From Gordius sp. MW1 (lineage: Eukaryota; Nematomorpha; Gordioida; Gordea; Gordiidae): a stretch of 64,000 nucleotides of DNA. Every line of letters starts with the position of its first letter. The first letter of the stretch is position 1. Below the pieces are notes generated by a model, which had not been told where the DNA came from, searched no databases, and saw only the letters and a program-made list of their open reading frames with translations. Positions 27,316 through 38,569 of this stretch are shown piece after piece. The translations under genes and the position numbers were made by a program. The stretch is taken from contig OZ038533.1 of the NCBI GenBank assembly GCA_964036665.1, positions 697,001 through 761,000 on the forward strand, written 5' to 3'.

Positions 27316-28780
27316 CATAGACTAATAAAACTATAGACTGCCGAACAGTCAATAATTTTTAAGTAAGGGTGTAGGCCGCCATTACTTTCGTCTCATAAAC
27401 TATCTAAGCGCAATATATTTCGCTGGATTGTAATAACACTGGTCAACAAAAAAAAATAACCGGAAAACGGTCAACATATTCCGATAGAGTTTTTTGTAGT
27501 GAACACAAATATGCTTTTCGTTTTTTTCTTATACGTCAAGTTTTTTAGATATTTCGATTCAAAGTTGCGAAAATGACCGTTTTTGACCCTTTTCGATGCT
27601 CAATAGAGCGATATTGAATGGCTAAAAATTCTTTTTTCAACCTTTAAGTGGTAGAACCAACTTAGGGTGAAACATTGAAAAATGATTTTTTCCCCTATTG
27701 TTTTACTTTTTCAAATATATCGAATTTCAATTAGTCCCTATGCGAAGTGGCATCCTTTGAGCCTCCCTCCCTCCCTCTCTATCTAATTGGGTTTATAACA
27801 CTATACTCTTGGTGCATGTGAGTGATTGATGGATAATGTGGGGGTGTGGGTATGTAAGAGTAGTGGCATAATACGAGCTATTCCTCTAGTAGAGAGGGAT
27901 GATGACAGGCGTAGTAGTAGGAATAGTTCGTATTAACCCACTACTCTTGCACCCACCACACTCATCAATCACATACAGGCACTAAGGGTATAGTGTTATA
28001 TAAGCATAAAGGCCAATTAGATAGAGAGGGAGGGAGACTCAAAGGAAGCCGTGATTTCGCATAGGGACTAATTGCATTTTTGATATATATTAAAAAATAA
28101 AAACAATAGGGGAAAAAATCATTTTCCAATGTTTTACCCTAAGTTGGTTCTACCACTTAGGGGTTTAAAATTTTTTTTTAGCCATTCAATATCGCTCTAT
28201 TGAGCATCGAAAAGGGTCAAAAATGGTCATTTTCGCAACTATGAATCAAAATATCTAAAAAACTTGACTATAGGAAAAAAAGGAAAAACATATTTGTGTT
28301 CACAACAAAAAACTCAAATATGTTGACCGTTTCCCGGTTATTTACACAAGACCATTATTTGTTGACTAGTGTAATTATTTTATAAATTTATATCAAGCTA
28401 ATATAAGCTTACAAAAGCCCAAACAAAAAGTAAAACTTATGTTTATATAAGAATAAATTAGAACTACATTAGAAATAGTTAAAATTGTCTAGAATTTCTT
28501 TATATTTTAGGATATATAATAGTATACGTACTAGATACATTAACGCCATCTATAGTATATTTTATTTACAAAAATTTTAAAGATTCAGGACCCATAATTA
28601 ATAGCCATTTTTCAGGATTTTTTATGAAATCTATAAAAAAAAATACATAGACTAAATATAAAAAAATTTAATTTCACAAGTGCGCGTATTGGTGGGTCAA
28701 AGTAATGGCGGCCTGAGTTGCTAAATAAATTTCAACGCTAAGAACAGTTGTTCGGCAGTCTATAGTTTTATTAATCTATG
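27316..28780. mobile_element. hAT-like insertion with perfect 8-bp target duplication
   Basis: The element is 1465 bp and flanked by GGCGTGCC at 27308-27315 and 28781-28788. The terminal inverted repeats are about 32 bp, starting CATAGACTAATAAAACTATA on the left and, inward, CATAGATTAATAAAACTATA on the right, with one mismatch, and continuing with GACTGCCGAACA. A second conserved block, GGCCGCCATTACTTT, lies further in on both sides. No transposase is encoded. The 8-bp duplication fits the hAT superfamily, though the CATAG tip is not the commonest hAT tip. Confidence 0.75.
27436..28372. repeat. 937-bp near-perfect palindrome (foldback element) nested in hAT-like element
   Basis: Left arm 27436-27884 and right arm 27920-28372 are inverted copies over their full length, with a 35-nt loop. 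Outer tips are ACACTGGTCAACAAA and its complement (TTTGTTGACTAGTGT). Identical inner stretches include TGCTCAATAGAGCGATATTG and GTGGTAGAACCAACTTAGGG. No coding is seen. It could be a foldback transposon inserted in the outer element or the body of that element. A transcript would make a hairpin of about 450 bp. Confidence 0.9.
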
Positions 28781-28788
28781 GGCGTGCC

Positions 28789-30060
28789 CATTAACAACAC
28801 TACGGACACAAATGATTCGATACATACATACTCAGATCAAACCTTGGAAGATAGCTAACGGAACAATTTTAACTGATTTTAAATATGATTATAAAACAAT
28901 TAACTAAGTTTGTAGGCAGATAATGGATGAAGACGATTTCAGCGATTCCTATGGACTTACAATGAGCATGGGGGATCATTATATGTTTTGAAATTGGAAA
29001 TTTTATGCAATACGATAACCAAACACTCAGACAGTGCCCCCTTAGCTGATTACCTTAAAAGTACTATCATAGTGACAAAGCTATTTAAATCTATTGCTAT
29101 TTATTTGCTCCATTAAATATTATTAATGCTTGATTGTCTATTTAAGTTACTATATTTATTTCTCTATATTGAATGCTTTATCATAGTGATAAAAGGTCTT
29201 TGCCTAGTTTCAAATGCAGCTTTCATTGCATCTATTAGATTCCTATGTATTACATGTTATTCACCAAACATAAACATACCGAATGGATACATATAATATG
29301 TTGGCGTTGTTGGAATCTGACGCATAACGTGGAAAACCGATAATAACGAAAGTACTTACAAACTAGATATATTATCTAAAATATCAAATTAAAAAGAGTT
29401 AATTACATAAATAAATATATACAATATATATAATATATTATATATATAAATATGTGCTGTATATTACATACATTATAATATACCATAATTATATCGTTAT
29501 TACATATATTTAAACCCATCTATGTATTCAAAAGTATATATGCACTACATATATACATTTACAATTATATAAAGACAATATATGTGAATAATTATAGATA
29601 TACATACATATTCATGATATAAATAATAATGTTAATATACATTTATATTAAAGATAGTTTAAAAGTACTATATTTATTTTCATGGCTTTTTATAAATAGC
29701 CATAGTGTATTGAAATACTATAAATATTTCTGTTCATTATATATATTTACTTGTACATATAGGCATTATATATATAATGCTATGCAAATTTTTTATTCTT
29801 ATATAAATATATACATAATTATAATCTATTAAATAATATTTATGTACAATGCATATTTACTTATATATATGTAGGTACTCTATATATTATATGTATATAT
29901 AGAACTTACTATATAGTAAATTAATTTTTCATGTCTAGATTTTAAAGTTTTTAGGTCTCCTAAATACTATTGGGAGATACATTATCCCAAATTTAAAATT
30001 AAAATGGCAGAACTTACCATCTGTAAGGTTTTTTTTAATTTCTAGATTCTAAAATTTTTA
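28789..30060. other. AT-rich DNA with TA-rich low complexity
   Basis: From about 29395 to 29930 the sequence is dominated by TATA/ATATA tracts. The open frames here (for example 29629-29832) are compositional. Confidence 0.5.
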
Positions 30061-30069
30061 AGGTCTACA

Positions 30070-30610
30070 TTCCAGCCTAGCCTTTGTGTCTCTCTTTTTA
30101 AGTAATAAAACAACATATAAGTCTGTGAAAAATGATTATTGCTTGACATAATTAGGCTTTTGCTTTTAAAATGCTAAAAATTTAAATTTAGATAGTTCCC
30201 TTCAAATATTAAAAACATATAAGTTCGTGAAAAATTATTGTTGCTTGACATAATTAGGTTTTTGCTTTTAAAATCCTATAAATTTTGATTTAGATAGTTC
30301 TCTTCAAGTAATAAAACAGCATATAAGTTTGTGAAAAATGATTGTTGCTTGACATAATTAGGTTTTTCCTTTTAAAATGCTAAATATTTTGATTTAGATA
30401 GTTCTCTTCAAGTAATAAAACAGCATATAAGTTTGTGAAAAATGATTGTTGCTTGACATAATTAGGATTTGCTTTTAAAATGCTAAATATTTTGTGTTAG
30501 ATAGTTATCTTCAATTAATAAGTTTGACATAATTAAGTTTTTGTTTTTAAAATGCTAACAAATTTTTATTTAGATAGATTTCTTCAAGTAATAAAGCCAC
30601 ATATTTCAAA
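30070..30610 (+). repeat. Tandem repeat, about 105-bp unit, five copies
   Basis: Units share TTCAAGTAATAAAACAGCAT, ATAAGTTTGTGAAAAATGAT, TTGCTTGACATAATTAGG and TTTTGCTTTTAAAATGCTAA. The middle copies are nearly identical. The last unit is shortened. Confidence 0.8.
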
Positions 30611-30770
30611 CTTTTTTGTGCATTTCAATTAAAAATCTTATATAATACGTACATATTACATCTATTACAATTTATTTCTTAAAGTGTCTTTAAGTAGCTA
30701 TATAAATATCATTGTATAAAATCGGTGGATTAGGATTGATAGCGTAGGTAGAAAGGAAAGGAACGCAATA

Positions 30771-30797
30771 TTTCGGACAATTATTGTCCATCTTCAG
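30771..30797 (-). ncRNA. Hammerhead-like core motif (tentative)
   Basis: On the minus strand: CTGAAGA, then a perfect self-complementary stem GGACAATAATTGTCC, then GAAA. This is the CUGANGA-stem II-GAAA arrangement of a hammerhead ribozyme core. The matching stem III and cleavage-site UH were not found by eye. Similar CTGAAGA...GAAA blocks are known in the terminal repeats of Penelope-like elements, but no Penelope coding region was identified here. Confidence 0.3.
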
Positions 30798-31286
30798 GAA
30801 AAAAAAGAGAAGATGAAGTCTCAAAAAATAAAAATGAAGTAAAGTGATTATAACAACGATGATATAGATAAAAACTGGTTATAGCGAGAAATTAACAATA
30901 GCGATTGTAGGGATGGATGTTTTTATAAGAATAGAATAGATACATATGGAGATAGGAAAGAGGTGCGAAAAAATAAATAGCTAATAATAATAAGAGAAAA
31001 AGGGGGGGGGGGGGCGGGAACACAGTTATTTGATATATAAATATAATAACTGTGCTTAACAAATTATAGTATTGAGTAATGAACGGGTAAGTAGACATAG
31101 TGAATAATATAAAAATATGTGTGGATGTATGGGCTTGTGGTAATGAGATTGGATGGGTTAGTCGTTGATTTTGTTTGTTTTTTGGCCTTGACGCGGTCGG
31201 ATAAAACGCTTTCTACGAACTTCCTTTGTTGTGTCGCGCTCTGTGAATGGCAGTCGGGTTGTCCAAATCTACTATTTTTGTCCTTG

Positions 31287-31520
31287 AACCTCTAGTTTGA
31301 TATTCCTGGGTTCCATGACCAAAATTTAAATATGGCTTTGCCAAAACTTTTTAACCAAAAAAAAAATTCTATACTCTAATTAATAACTTTCCAAATATAA
31401 ACATTTGCATTGGTAAACTTTGATAGTGGAAATGATATAAAGTAAATCATATTAGATTTTAAGATTCATTTTTATTTTGACTCCGAATTCAACCTCCCCC
31501 CCCCCCCCCCCCAAAAAAAT
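31287..31520 (+). repeat. Dispersed repeat, inverted partner at 44240-44465
   Basis: Shares TGGGTTCCATGACCAAAATT, ACTTTCCAAATATAAACATT and TTAAGATTCATTTTTATTTT with the complement of 44240-44465. It ends in a C run at about 31497-31512. No coding is seen. Confidence 0.65.
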
Positions 31521-31529
31521 AATCCTATG

Positions 31530-32560
31530 AAATAAATAATAAGCAAAGGCTGGCATCACTAATTTAACTTCCTTTTATTCTGTCAAAAGGCAACCAATGT
31601 TTAGTTTTTAAATCTTGGAATATAAGATTTTCTTTTTTTATGTCTATCCCCTTATAACTTTTCAATTATTTTAATAGTTAGAACTAAACAACTTTTAAAA
31701 AGTTATCTATCAACATGCCCCCAATACTCTCCCTCCACGCTATGGTTGTGAGACCTCCCATCCAGCCTCGATCCCTTGTTACACAAAAAATCTTGATGTC
31801 CAGTATTTAAAAATAGTGCAACTAGATATTTCTAATTTGCTCCGGAAGCAGACGTCTACTCCTACTACCATGAATGGCTGGCGCCTCTCTTGACAAGGGC
31901 CCGCCAAAACAGAATTCAAATAAAATTAGCTAGCACAAGCTAAATTTAACCTTGAGACTAGTTAAGTGTTCCACATTCATTTCTCTCCCCCTCCCCTCCC
32001 CCACTTTATTATTTATTTTGAACCAAAATATGGATCTTTACGATTAATGTAGTTATAAAACTCTATTCTCCCCCCGCCCTGGCCCTCCCTAAGAGTGCAG
32101 TTAATGCGAAGTGTCTTATAGAACTTAAAAGCTTGCGTCAAAGTTATGGCTTTTATTATATATAATATTTTTTTTCTCTCTCAAATATCTATCAAAATAT
32201 TTAACCCATAAAAGGCAAATAACTGTTTACCAAGCATAACACACTTATAAGGTTTATGTCTTTTATTTTTATTTTATCCTAATCTCTTTAGAGTTCTTTA
32301 CAAATCTATTAAAAAGCAGCGTGAATTTTGAGCCCCATTGCATATGGTTATACCATAATCATAACACTACTCAATAACCTAATTATAAAGTAACGAAACT
32401 GTTAAGAAATGAGAAACTTTAATATAGAAGGAATTACTCTAGAGCTCCCTTGACATCCTTTAGCCCAGAAGCATTATGGGCTTAAATTCTAGTAATTATA
32501 CTATCTTGCCTAAATTTTGACCTCGCGAGGCTATACTTAAATTGTTCGGACTAGTCAGCC

Positions 32561-32601
<41 letters not shown>

Positions 32602-33060
32602 ACAGTCCTTAATAAACTTCTTTAGACATTATTGGTATACGCCTATTGGTTCTATTATCACGGCTTACACCCCTTCCACACAGCAAGACGCGTCACTCCC
32701 AGGGGATTTAGGCGTGTAAGTTATCTGCATGTGCATGTTACTTTAATGAATCGTCATCATACAATTACTTAATCAAAGTGTTTAAAATAACTTTATTGAG
32801 AATTTTACTTTGCAAATAACATATTCGACATCCAAGGTATTTAAGCTTCCCTCCTCCCCCCCCTCCAATGACTCTCACGACCCCTCTACATCCATAATAC
32901 CCTGGTAATTTCTTTCCCTCGGCAGAATTATTATATGTGATTAGACAAAGATGTTTCAAAAACATTGAAATAATAAAAATTTCTCCTTAATTACTCACCC
33001 CCCACATATGTCTTTGGTAATACTTCATCTCGACATCCTTAATTATATGAGCTATGGTTA
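31530..33060. other. Intergenic DNA with 40-C homopolymer
   Basis: No gene is supported. A run of 40 C residues lies at 32562-32601. The frame at 32765-32965 is incidental, with glycines from a C-rich stretch. Confidence 0.4.
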
Positions 33061-36000
33061 AAATCCACCTACTCCCAAATCATCCCAGATCAATCATGCT
33101 GCTAAGTACATTAATTGCCAAGCGTTTGCTGCTAGCCTCGTTCTTAGAAGAGATTCGAAACCTTTTACTTAATACTTCGTCATACTAATGGTAAGCGTTG
33201 CTGTATTTACTAGAAACGTCGCCCTACCCTCAGACCTGCTGAATACTACCCACTTTTCTAATTTAACAAGGCTAGGGCTTGTAGTCTCAACTCGATTTCT
33301 CAAAATATATAACACTTAAGAAAGGGTTTAACTCATCCGTCCATAACCTCTTCCTCAACCTCGTCCACTATCTTAACCGCTAATGAAGATCAAAATAGCC
33401 TCAATAAATATCATTTCCCATATGATACAAGGCAAACAACAGATGATGAACATTCGCAAGAAATCATAAACTTGACATCCTATGCCTACAACAGACGCGG
33501 ATTCCTCAGTCTAGAATTGACAGCCTCCGACTACACCCTTTACCACGTGGGGTTTACAGATAATCCAGCCACAGGTGTTTCAACATTTGTAAATAAACGT
33601 CTTTCCGTTCTGAGTTTCGATTGAACGAAAGAATTCTTATAATTAATCTTACAATAGGGGTACGTGTGGTGTCGGTGATAAACGTTTATGCCCCTACATC
33701 TTCCTACAAAACTAAGGTTATTAACGAATTTTTCAGTCTTCTCTCTGATAAATCAAAAAATTAAGCCGCAAGTCGGTGCCAATTATAATTGGTGACTTGA
33801 ATTCATCCGTTGGGTGCACTGACCGTGAAAACCCTAATCTAATAGGCCCTAACACTTTAGGCTCTAATAACAGAAACGGTATTATTCTGAAAAAATGGTG
33901 CAATACGGGAAATTGGCGAATTACTTCAACATTCTCAGATCTTCCCGTTAATCGGTTGGCCACCTTCCGGAAAAAAACAACTTGCAATCAAGCCAAATAG
34001 ACCATCTGATCTGTAGGTCAGGACATCTAAAAATCGTCAAAAACTTTCACTTAATTTTGGACCCCCTCACTGTGACGCTCACCATTGTGCAATAGCCGCT
34101 GAACTAGTGTTGAAAGCAGCTACCCTACGGGTTCCTTCGACGCGCAAATCCCCAAAAATAAGGCCCCAAGGTCTGTCCCCACTGAATTTAGGGACCGCCT
34201 TCACCTAGAGATCCAAAACCAACCTTTCCGACCTGTCAATAAACGATCACAGCATGAAAATATCAGAAATTTTTACAATTCCCTTGAAGGACCAGAGTCG
34301 AATTAGAACAAAGACATGGTTTTCAGAAAAAACACTTGGGCTCCTCAAGACAAAATCTACATCTACTTTGATAAAAGTGAGTTTCCTTTCAAAAACGCAT
34401 GCTTATCCGCTCTCAGCAAGCGTATTAAATCCAGCATCAGACAAGATAAAATTGCGTTTATTAACGCAAAAACCACAGAGGCCGAAGCGGCAGCACGGTC
34501 TAATAGCAATCACCAGCTATTTACCCTTCTACACAGCCTTAACTATAACACATTTTCCAAACGAGCCTACACCAGCATAAACACAGTTGGCGGCTCCAAC
34601 GACTCCTTGGCCCAAACCAAAGCTTGGGAAGACCGTTTTCGTTCAATTTTGTCGCTCCAGCCCTTATTCCCCGTAGTGGATATATACAGAGGTTTTATCG
34701 TTAACTTCAAAGGCCCACCACCTCTCCACATCGATACGGACCCCCCCTCTTTATCCGAAATTGACAGAGCTATTAAGTCACTCAAATCCCATAAAGCGGC
34801 CGACCCATCAGGTCTAACCACAGAAGCACTCAAAGCTGACTCCCATATCTCTAGCTCTCTTTTGCACCACTTGTTTCGGAAAGTTTGGACGAAATAGGTT
34901 ATACCGGACTCCTGGACAATAGGTCACCTGATCAAACTTTTAAAAAAAGGAGATCCATCCAATCCCAACAACTACCGGGGCGTGACTATCATTAACCTTG
35001 ATTCAAAAATATTATCAAGGTTATATACAATCGAATTTACAGCGAGGTGGATGAAATAATTAAAAACAATCAAACAGGGTTTAGGAAGTGTCGTACGACA
35101 ACAGAGCACATAATAACATTGAGGAACATAATGGATATCTCACGGACAAGCGGTGCCCCCTCTTGTTTTTTTAGACATCGCTAAAGCTTTTGACTTGCTG
35201 TGTTCTCTATACATTTGGGAAGCGCTATGTCTATTAGGCCTGCCTAAGAAAATTACTCTCATGATCTTTCTACTCTACGAAAACATGAAACTATATTTCC
35301 CACCTCCACCATAAATCGGAACCCATACCAGTAACATCGGGTGTCAGGAAAGGTTGACCGCTGTCCCCTCTCCTCTTTATAATTGCGATGGATCTAATAA
35401 AGAAGAGATTCACACTCCCGGCTAATGGTATTAAACTAAACGGGACTACTCTATCATCCCTGCTGTTCGCAGACGACATATGTCTGGTGGCCCATTCTAT
35501 TTCCAAAGCACAACTTATGTTAGACAGGTTCAGCATCCAAGCCAAGCAAGCAGGACTGTTTATAAACCCCGACAAATGCTCAATATTCGTATAAACGATT
35601 CGAACTACACTCTGGTAATCAACAACAACGTAATAAATGCATCTCAAAAAGTCCGTTATTTGGGATGGGTCTTACTCCAGATACCTACGCCGAAGCGGAT
35701 GTCGAATCGAAGCTCCGTCGGACCATGGTCAAATTCTACTCATGCTCGGCGATTTGGCGCTCACGTCAACTGACGCTCCATACGCGTCTGAGGATTTTCA
35801 AAGTCACGATCCTAGCAACTCTCTTATACGGTTGCGAATCTTGGTCACTGAAGGCTCCCAGCTTAAAGAAAATGCAAGTCAGTCTCAATAAAATGTTCCG
35901 TATCGTTTGCTGGATATTTTATCCGACGAGAATAACGGGTGCGTTGCAAAATCGCTCCAATTAAAAACACTCTACTCGCGAGGAAATGGGGTTTTTTGGC

Positions 36001-36190
36001 TCATCAAGTACGAAGGAAGGGAACCAACTACTGTCTATCTTCCCTGTTCTGGTGTCCACCCCAGCTAAAAGGTCGCAAATGCAATGGCAGCTGGCTCGAC
36101 AAGGTGTTTCGCGTTGTCCAAACACTAGGCCATGATTGGAATTCATTGCTGACCATCATGCAAGTCAGAACTTTGGAAAGACTTTTCAAA
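33061..36190 (+). mobile_element. APE-type LINE, degraded
   Basis: A possible endonuclease start is MKIKIASINI at 33383. Parts then visible: endonuclease IIIGDLNSSVGC (33776-34000); a linker with DRFRSIL (34316-34897); RT fingers SLSEIDRAIKSLKSHKAADP then SNPNNYRGVTIINLDSKIL; RT palm VFLDIAKAFDLL, PLSPLLFIIAMDLI and LLFADDICLVA (35388-35594); and the C-terminal LLYGCESWSLKAPS (35665-35964). Roughly six or more frame changes break it. The endonuclease and FADD motifs place it among apurinic-endonuclease LINEs, but the clade (RTE, Jockey or CR1-like) is not settled. The 5' border is approximate. The 3' end runs into the DIRS-like fossil. Confidence 0.75.
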
Positions 36191-36287
36191 TAAACATTAT
36201 TGCGGCTCTCCATAAGGATCTTCACACGCATTATACGACATTATCATTAAAGCTTTACTTTCAAGACAATAGGTATTACATATTTAC

Positions 36288-37154
36288 ATGCTGGGGATGT
36301 CCCTCGACTTTGCAACCCACACAATCAAATGCACCGACGAAACGCAAAAACGTCTTCGACACGCAGCGGACATACTATTTCTGTACCTGGCAACACCAGT
36401 CCCCCCGCAAGCTTACGCCCTCTTGGAAGCGTTGGGAGTCCTCAACTATTTCTTCTACAATCTGACAGGGATGCCCAAGCTGTTCACCACGTTTTACGCA
36501 ATATCCACGGGGAAAGGTACCAGCCATGATAGACCAGCAGCCTCAATGAAACTGCAAGGATGTCTCGCACTGCTAAATCAAATCGTGCCACTACACAGGG
36601 AATGCGATACGACGATATACGCCGATGCGTCCGATACTCACATAGGTATCTCGTGGGACAACGTAAAATTCTCTATCTCATTTGCCACAGCAGCCCAAGC
36701 TATCGGGTTAGACTGGGTAAACACCAACCACATAACGGCCACGGAGACCCTAGCCGCCATTTACGCCTACCTCCATGCCATCCATAATGGGTACAGATAT
36801 CCCAAAGTCTTCACAGACTCCATGACAGCATACTTCGTGCTTAGAAAAGGAGGGTCAAACTCACCCGTAGTGGAAAAAATCATCGCTTACTTTGTAGCCT
36901 CCTACGATGTATCGCACCTGTTACGGCTACACTACAATCTGAGATGGGTTTCCACGACCGATAACCCGGCAGACGAACCATCCCGCACGTTCATAGAAAC
37001 ACCACGATACTCCGTACCACCGCAGTTGCCCAATATAGAGACATTAGACCTCTCGGCAATAGGGAATGAAGAAGAAATCGATTTAAGCTTTTGGGAAAGC
37101 GAAATATTGGAAACCAGAGGGGAAAACCAAGCAAGAAATCCCCCAAGCACGTGA
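36288..37154 (+). pseudogene. RT-end and RNase H region of DIRS-like fossil
   Basis: Parts seen in order: an RT thumb-like segment (LGMSLDFATHTIKC), an RNase H-like core with IYADASDTHIGISW, the Glu-bearing TATETLAAIYAYL and the Asp-bearing VFTDSMTAYFVL, then RWVSTTDNPADEPSR, a tail typical of DIRS-like RNase H, and an acidic C-terminus. It is the remnant of a larger polyprotein. Confidence 0.6.
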
Positions 37155-37333
37155 CCTCGCTCTATATAAACGAAACGCACTACACCTACCGCATTTGCTT
37201 CTTTTTGTGCTCCAATATCGTTTACGCTTTCTGCCCCTTCTTTTTCACCACTTACACTTTACTCCAAAATTTCGCTTTTTGATACGCATATACGAGTAGT
37301 TTTTATAGTGTATAATTAGAGTGTTAATAAACG

Positions 37334-37396
37334 CCCCTGGTGAAACAAATGCGTAACCAGGGGATCTGGGGAAAGGGCATAACCCTTTCACCAGAT
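37334..37396 (+). other. Twin hairpins downstream of RNase H region
   Basis: Two adjacent inverted repeats. The first is CCCCTGGT (37334-37341) with ACCAGGGG (37356-37363), perfect over 8 bp. The second is ATCTGGGGAAAGGG (37364-37377) with CCCTTTCACCAGAT (37383-37396), 13 of 14 pairing. They lie eight bases before the 72-bp direct repeat, so a role in 3' end formation or recombination of the element is possible. Confidence 0.75.
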
Positions 37397-37403
37397 TGAT
37401 TCT

Positions 37404-38561
37404 GAGGAGCTTTCGATTTCTATTCAATCAAGAGGTCGTGCTGCCCGGTTGCGCTATCTCATCGGTCTTTCCCCCATTCTCCCGTCTTGCCTACAGTTCC
37501 CCACGCTGGTCCCGATTCACGGACCGGCGTAGTATGTTCGACTGGACTGTCGAATCCAGTGGAGCCCTCGTTACAGGAGAACGCAATAAAGTTTCTTCTT
37601 CCTGTAACGACAACGTTTCCACCTGACCGACAATCATTGCCTCACCTGGCGTTACCAAACTCTGTTGAGAGGTTACCCCGAACGACCGTACCAAGGTACT
37701 GTCATCATGTAGCGCCACCGTCTTAACAACGTTCGTGTCCGCCACTATTTCCGCCGCGTCCATCGCCTCAATGACACGCTCTACCACTGTTGTGCCTACG
37801 GCATTACCACTTTCCGGCGGTACCTGTGGGTTACATCTCAGCCCACGATGCCGACGATGACACCCATGGCACCACCTCCGGGTAACCCGACGTCGCCTAC
37901 TGCCACTCGCCGCCGGTGGGGCAGCTTCCGCGCCCCTCCGTACCTGGTGCGCAATAGCTACGCTGCGTTGCGGATTCACTTGAATCCTCGCAATCGGGAT
38001 CCTTGCTATCGGGATCTTCCCTATCGGGGCGACGTTACGAACCGCTCCGTCCCGTCGACCCATATTTACAAATCTTTCACCCCCGGGCCGGATCTCTCTC
38101 CTCGCCTGAGGGTAGACTTGTTCTTGGAAATTGACCATGTGGGACACACCGTCTGCACCCACCACAAACGACACGTGTAAATTGCTTGGTGCGTACAGTG
38201 GATCGATCGCCTGAACCACCACTCGCACTCGGCACCATGAAGCAATTATATCCATCAAATATTTATATACAAAAAAACGTTAGACATTAACACATATCTC
38301 GATTAATATTTTATTCGAAACGCGGCCGCAATTGCTTTTCATGCCTCATAGCATGGTTATTTGCAGCCGTAAACTCCACGTCATAAGCTTTAGAGCCCAC
38401 GCGGGATTTAACTACCGCTTCAAGCCATTTTTCCGATGTAGGCAAGACGGGAGAATGGGGAAAAGACATCGAGCCCAACTACGTCGTCCGAGGAGCTTTC
38501 GATTTCTATTCAATCAAGAGGTCGTGCTGCCCGGTTGCGCTATCTCATCGGTCTTTCCCCC
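37404..38561. repeat. 72-bp direct repeat pair with inverted segment between
   Basis: 37404-37475 and 38490-38561 are identical over 72 bp (beginning GAGGAGCTTTCGATTTC, ending GGTCTTTCCCCC). The 30 bp at 37465-37494 recur inverted at 38438-38467 with one mismatch. The identity points to recent copying or to repeats made at insertion. Confidence 0.85.
37491..38258 (-). other. Antisense open frame between the direct repeats, arginine-rich
   Basis: A 255-codon minus-strand frame fills the space between the 72-bp repeats. It has an Arg/Cys/His stretch (RRRRVTRRWCHGCHRRHRGL) and low-complexity flanks. In DIRS-like elements the genes usually share one strand, so this may be a chance frame in GC-rich DNA or a nucleic-acid-binding part of another fossil. 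I do not assign a function. Confidence 0.3.
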
Positions 38562-38569
38562 GGAGGGAG

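Larger units (their letters stand above)
36240..38561 (+). mobile_element. DIRS-like retroelement fossil (partial)
   Basis: A GC-richer block stands out from the AT-rich surroundings. It begins within the end of a reverse transcriptase and continues into an RNase H-type region, followed by non-coding DNA with two hairpins, a 72-bp direct repeat (37404-37475 and 38490-38561) and a 30-bp inverted match (37465-37494 against 38438-38467). This mix of direct and inverted repeats at the downstream side is what tyrosine-recombinase retroelements (DIRS/Ngaro) are known for. The upstream part of the element is missing and no recombinase is seen, so the copy is incomplete. The family call rests on layout and the RNase H style. 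Age looks moderate, because the long coding block is well kept. Confidence 0.55.

Noticed and set aside
29629-29832. 67-codon plus-strand frame
   Set aside because: Tyr/Ile-rich translation of TA-rich low-complexity sequence.
37491-38258. Antisense arginine-rich frame as a genuine capsid or recombinase gene
   Set aside because: The orientation is opposite to the RNase H region, there is no recognisable domain, and GC-rich DNA readily gives long chance frames.
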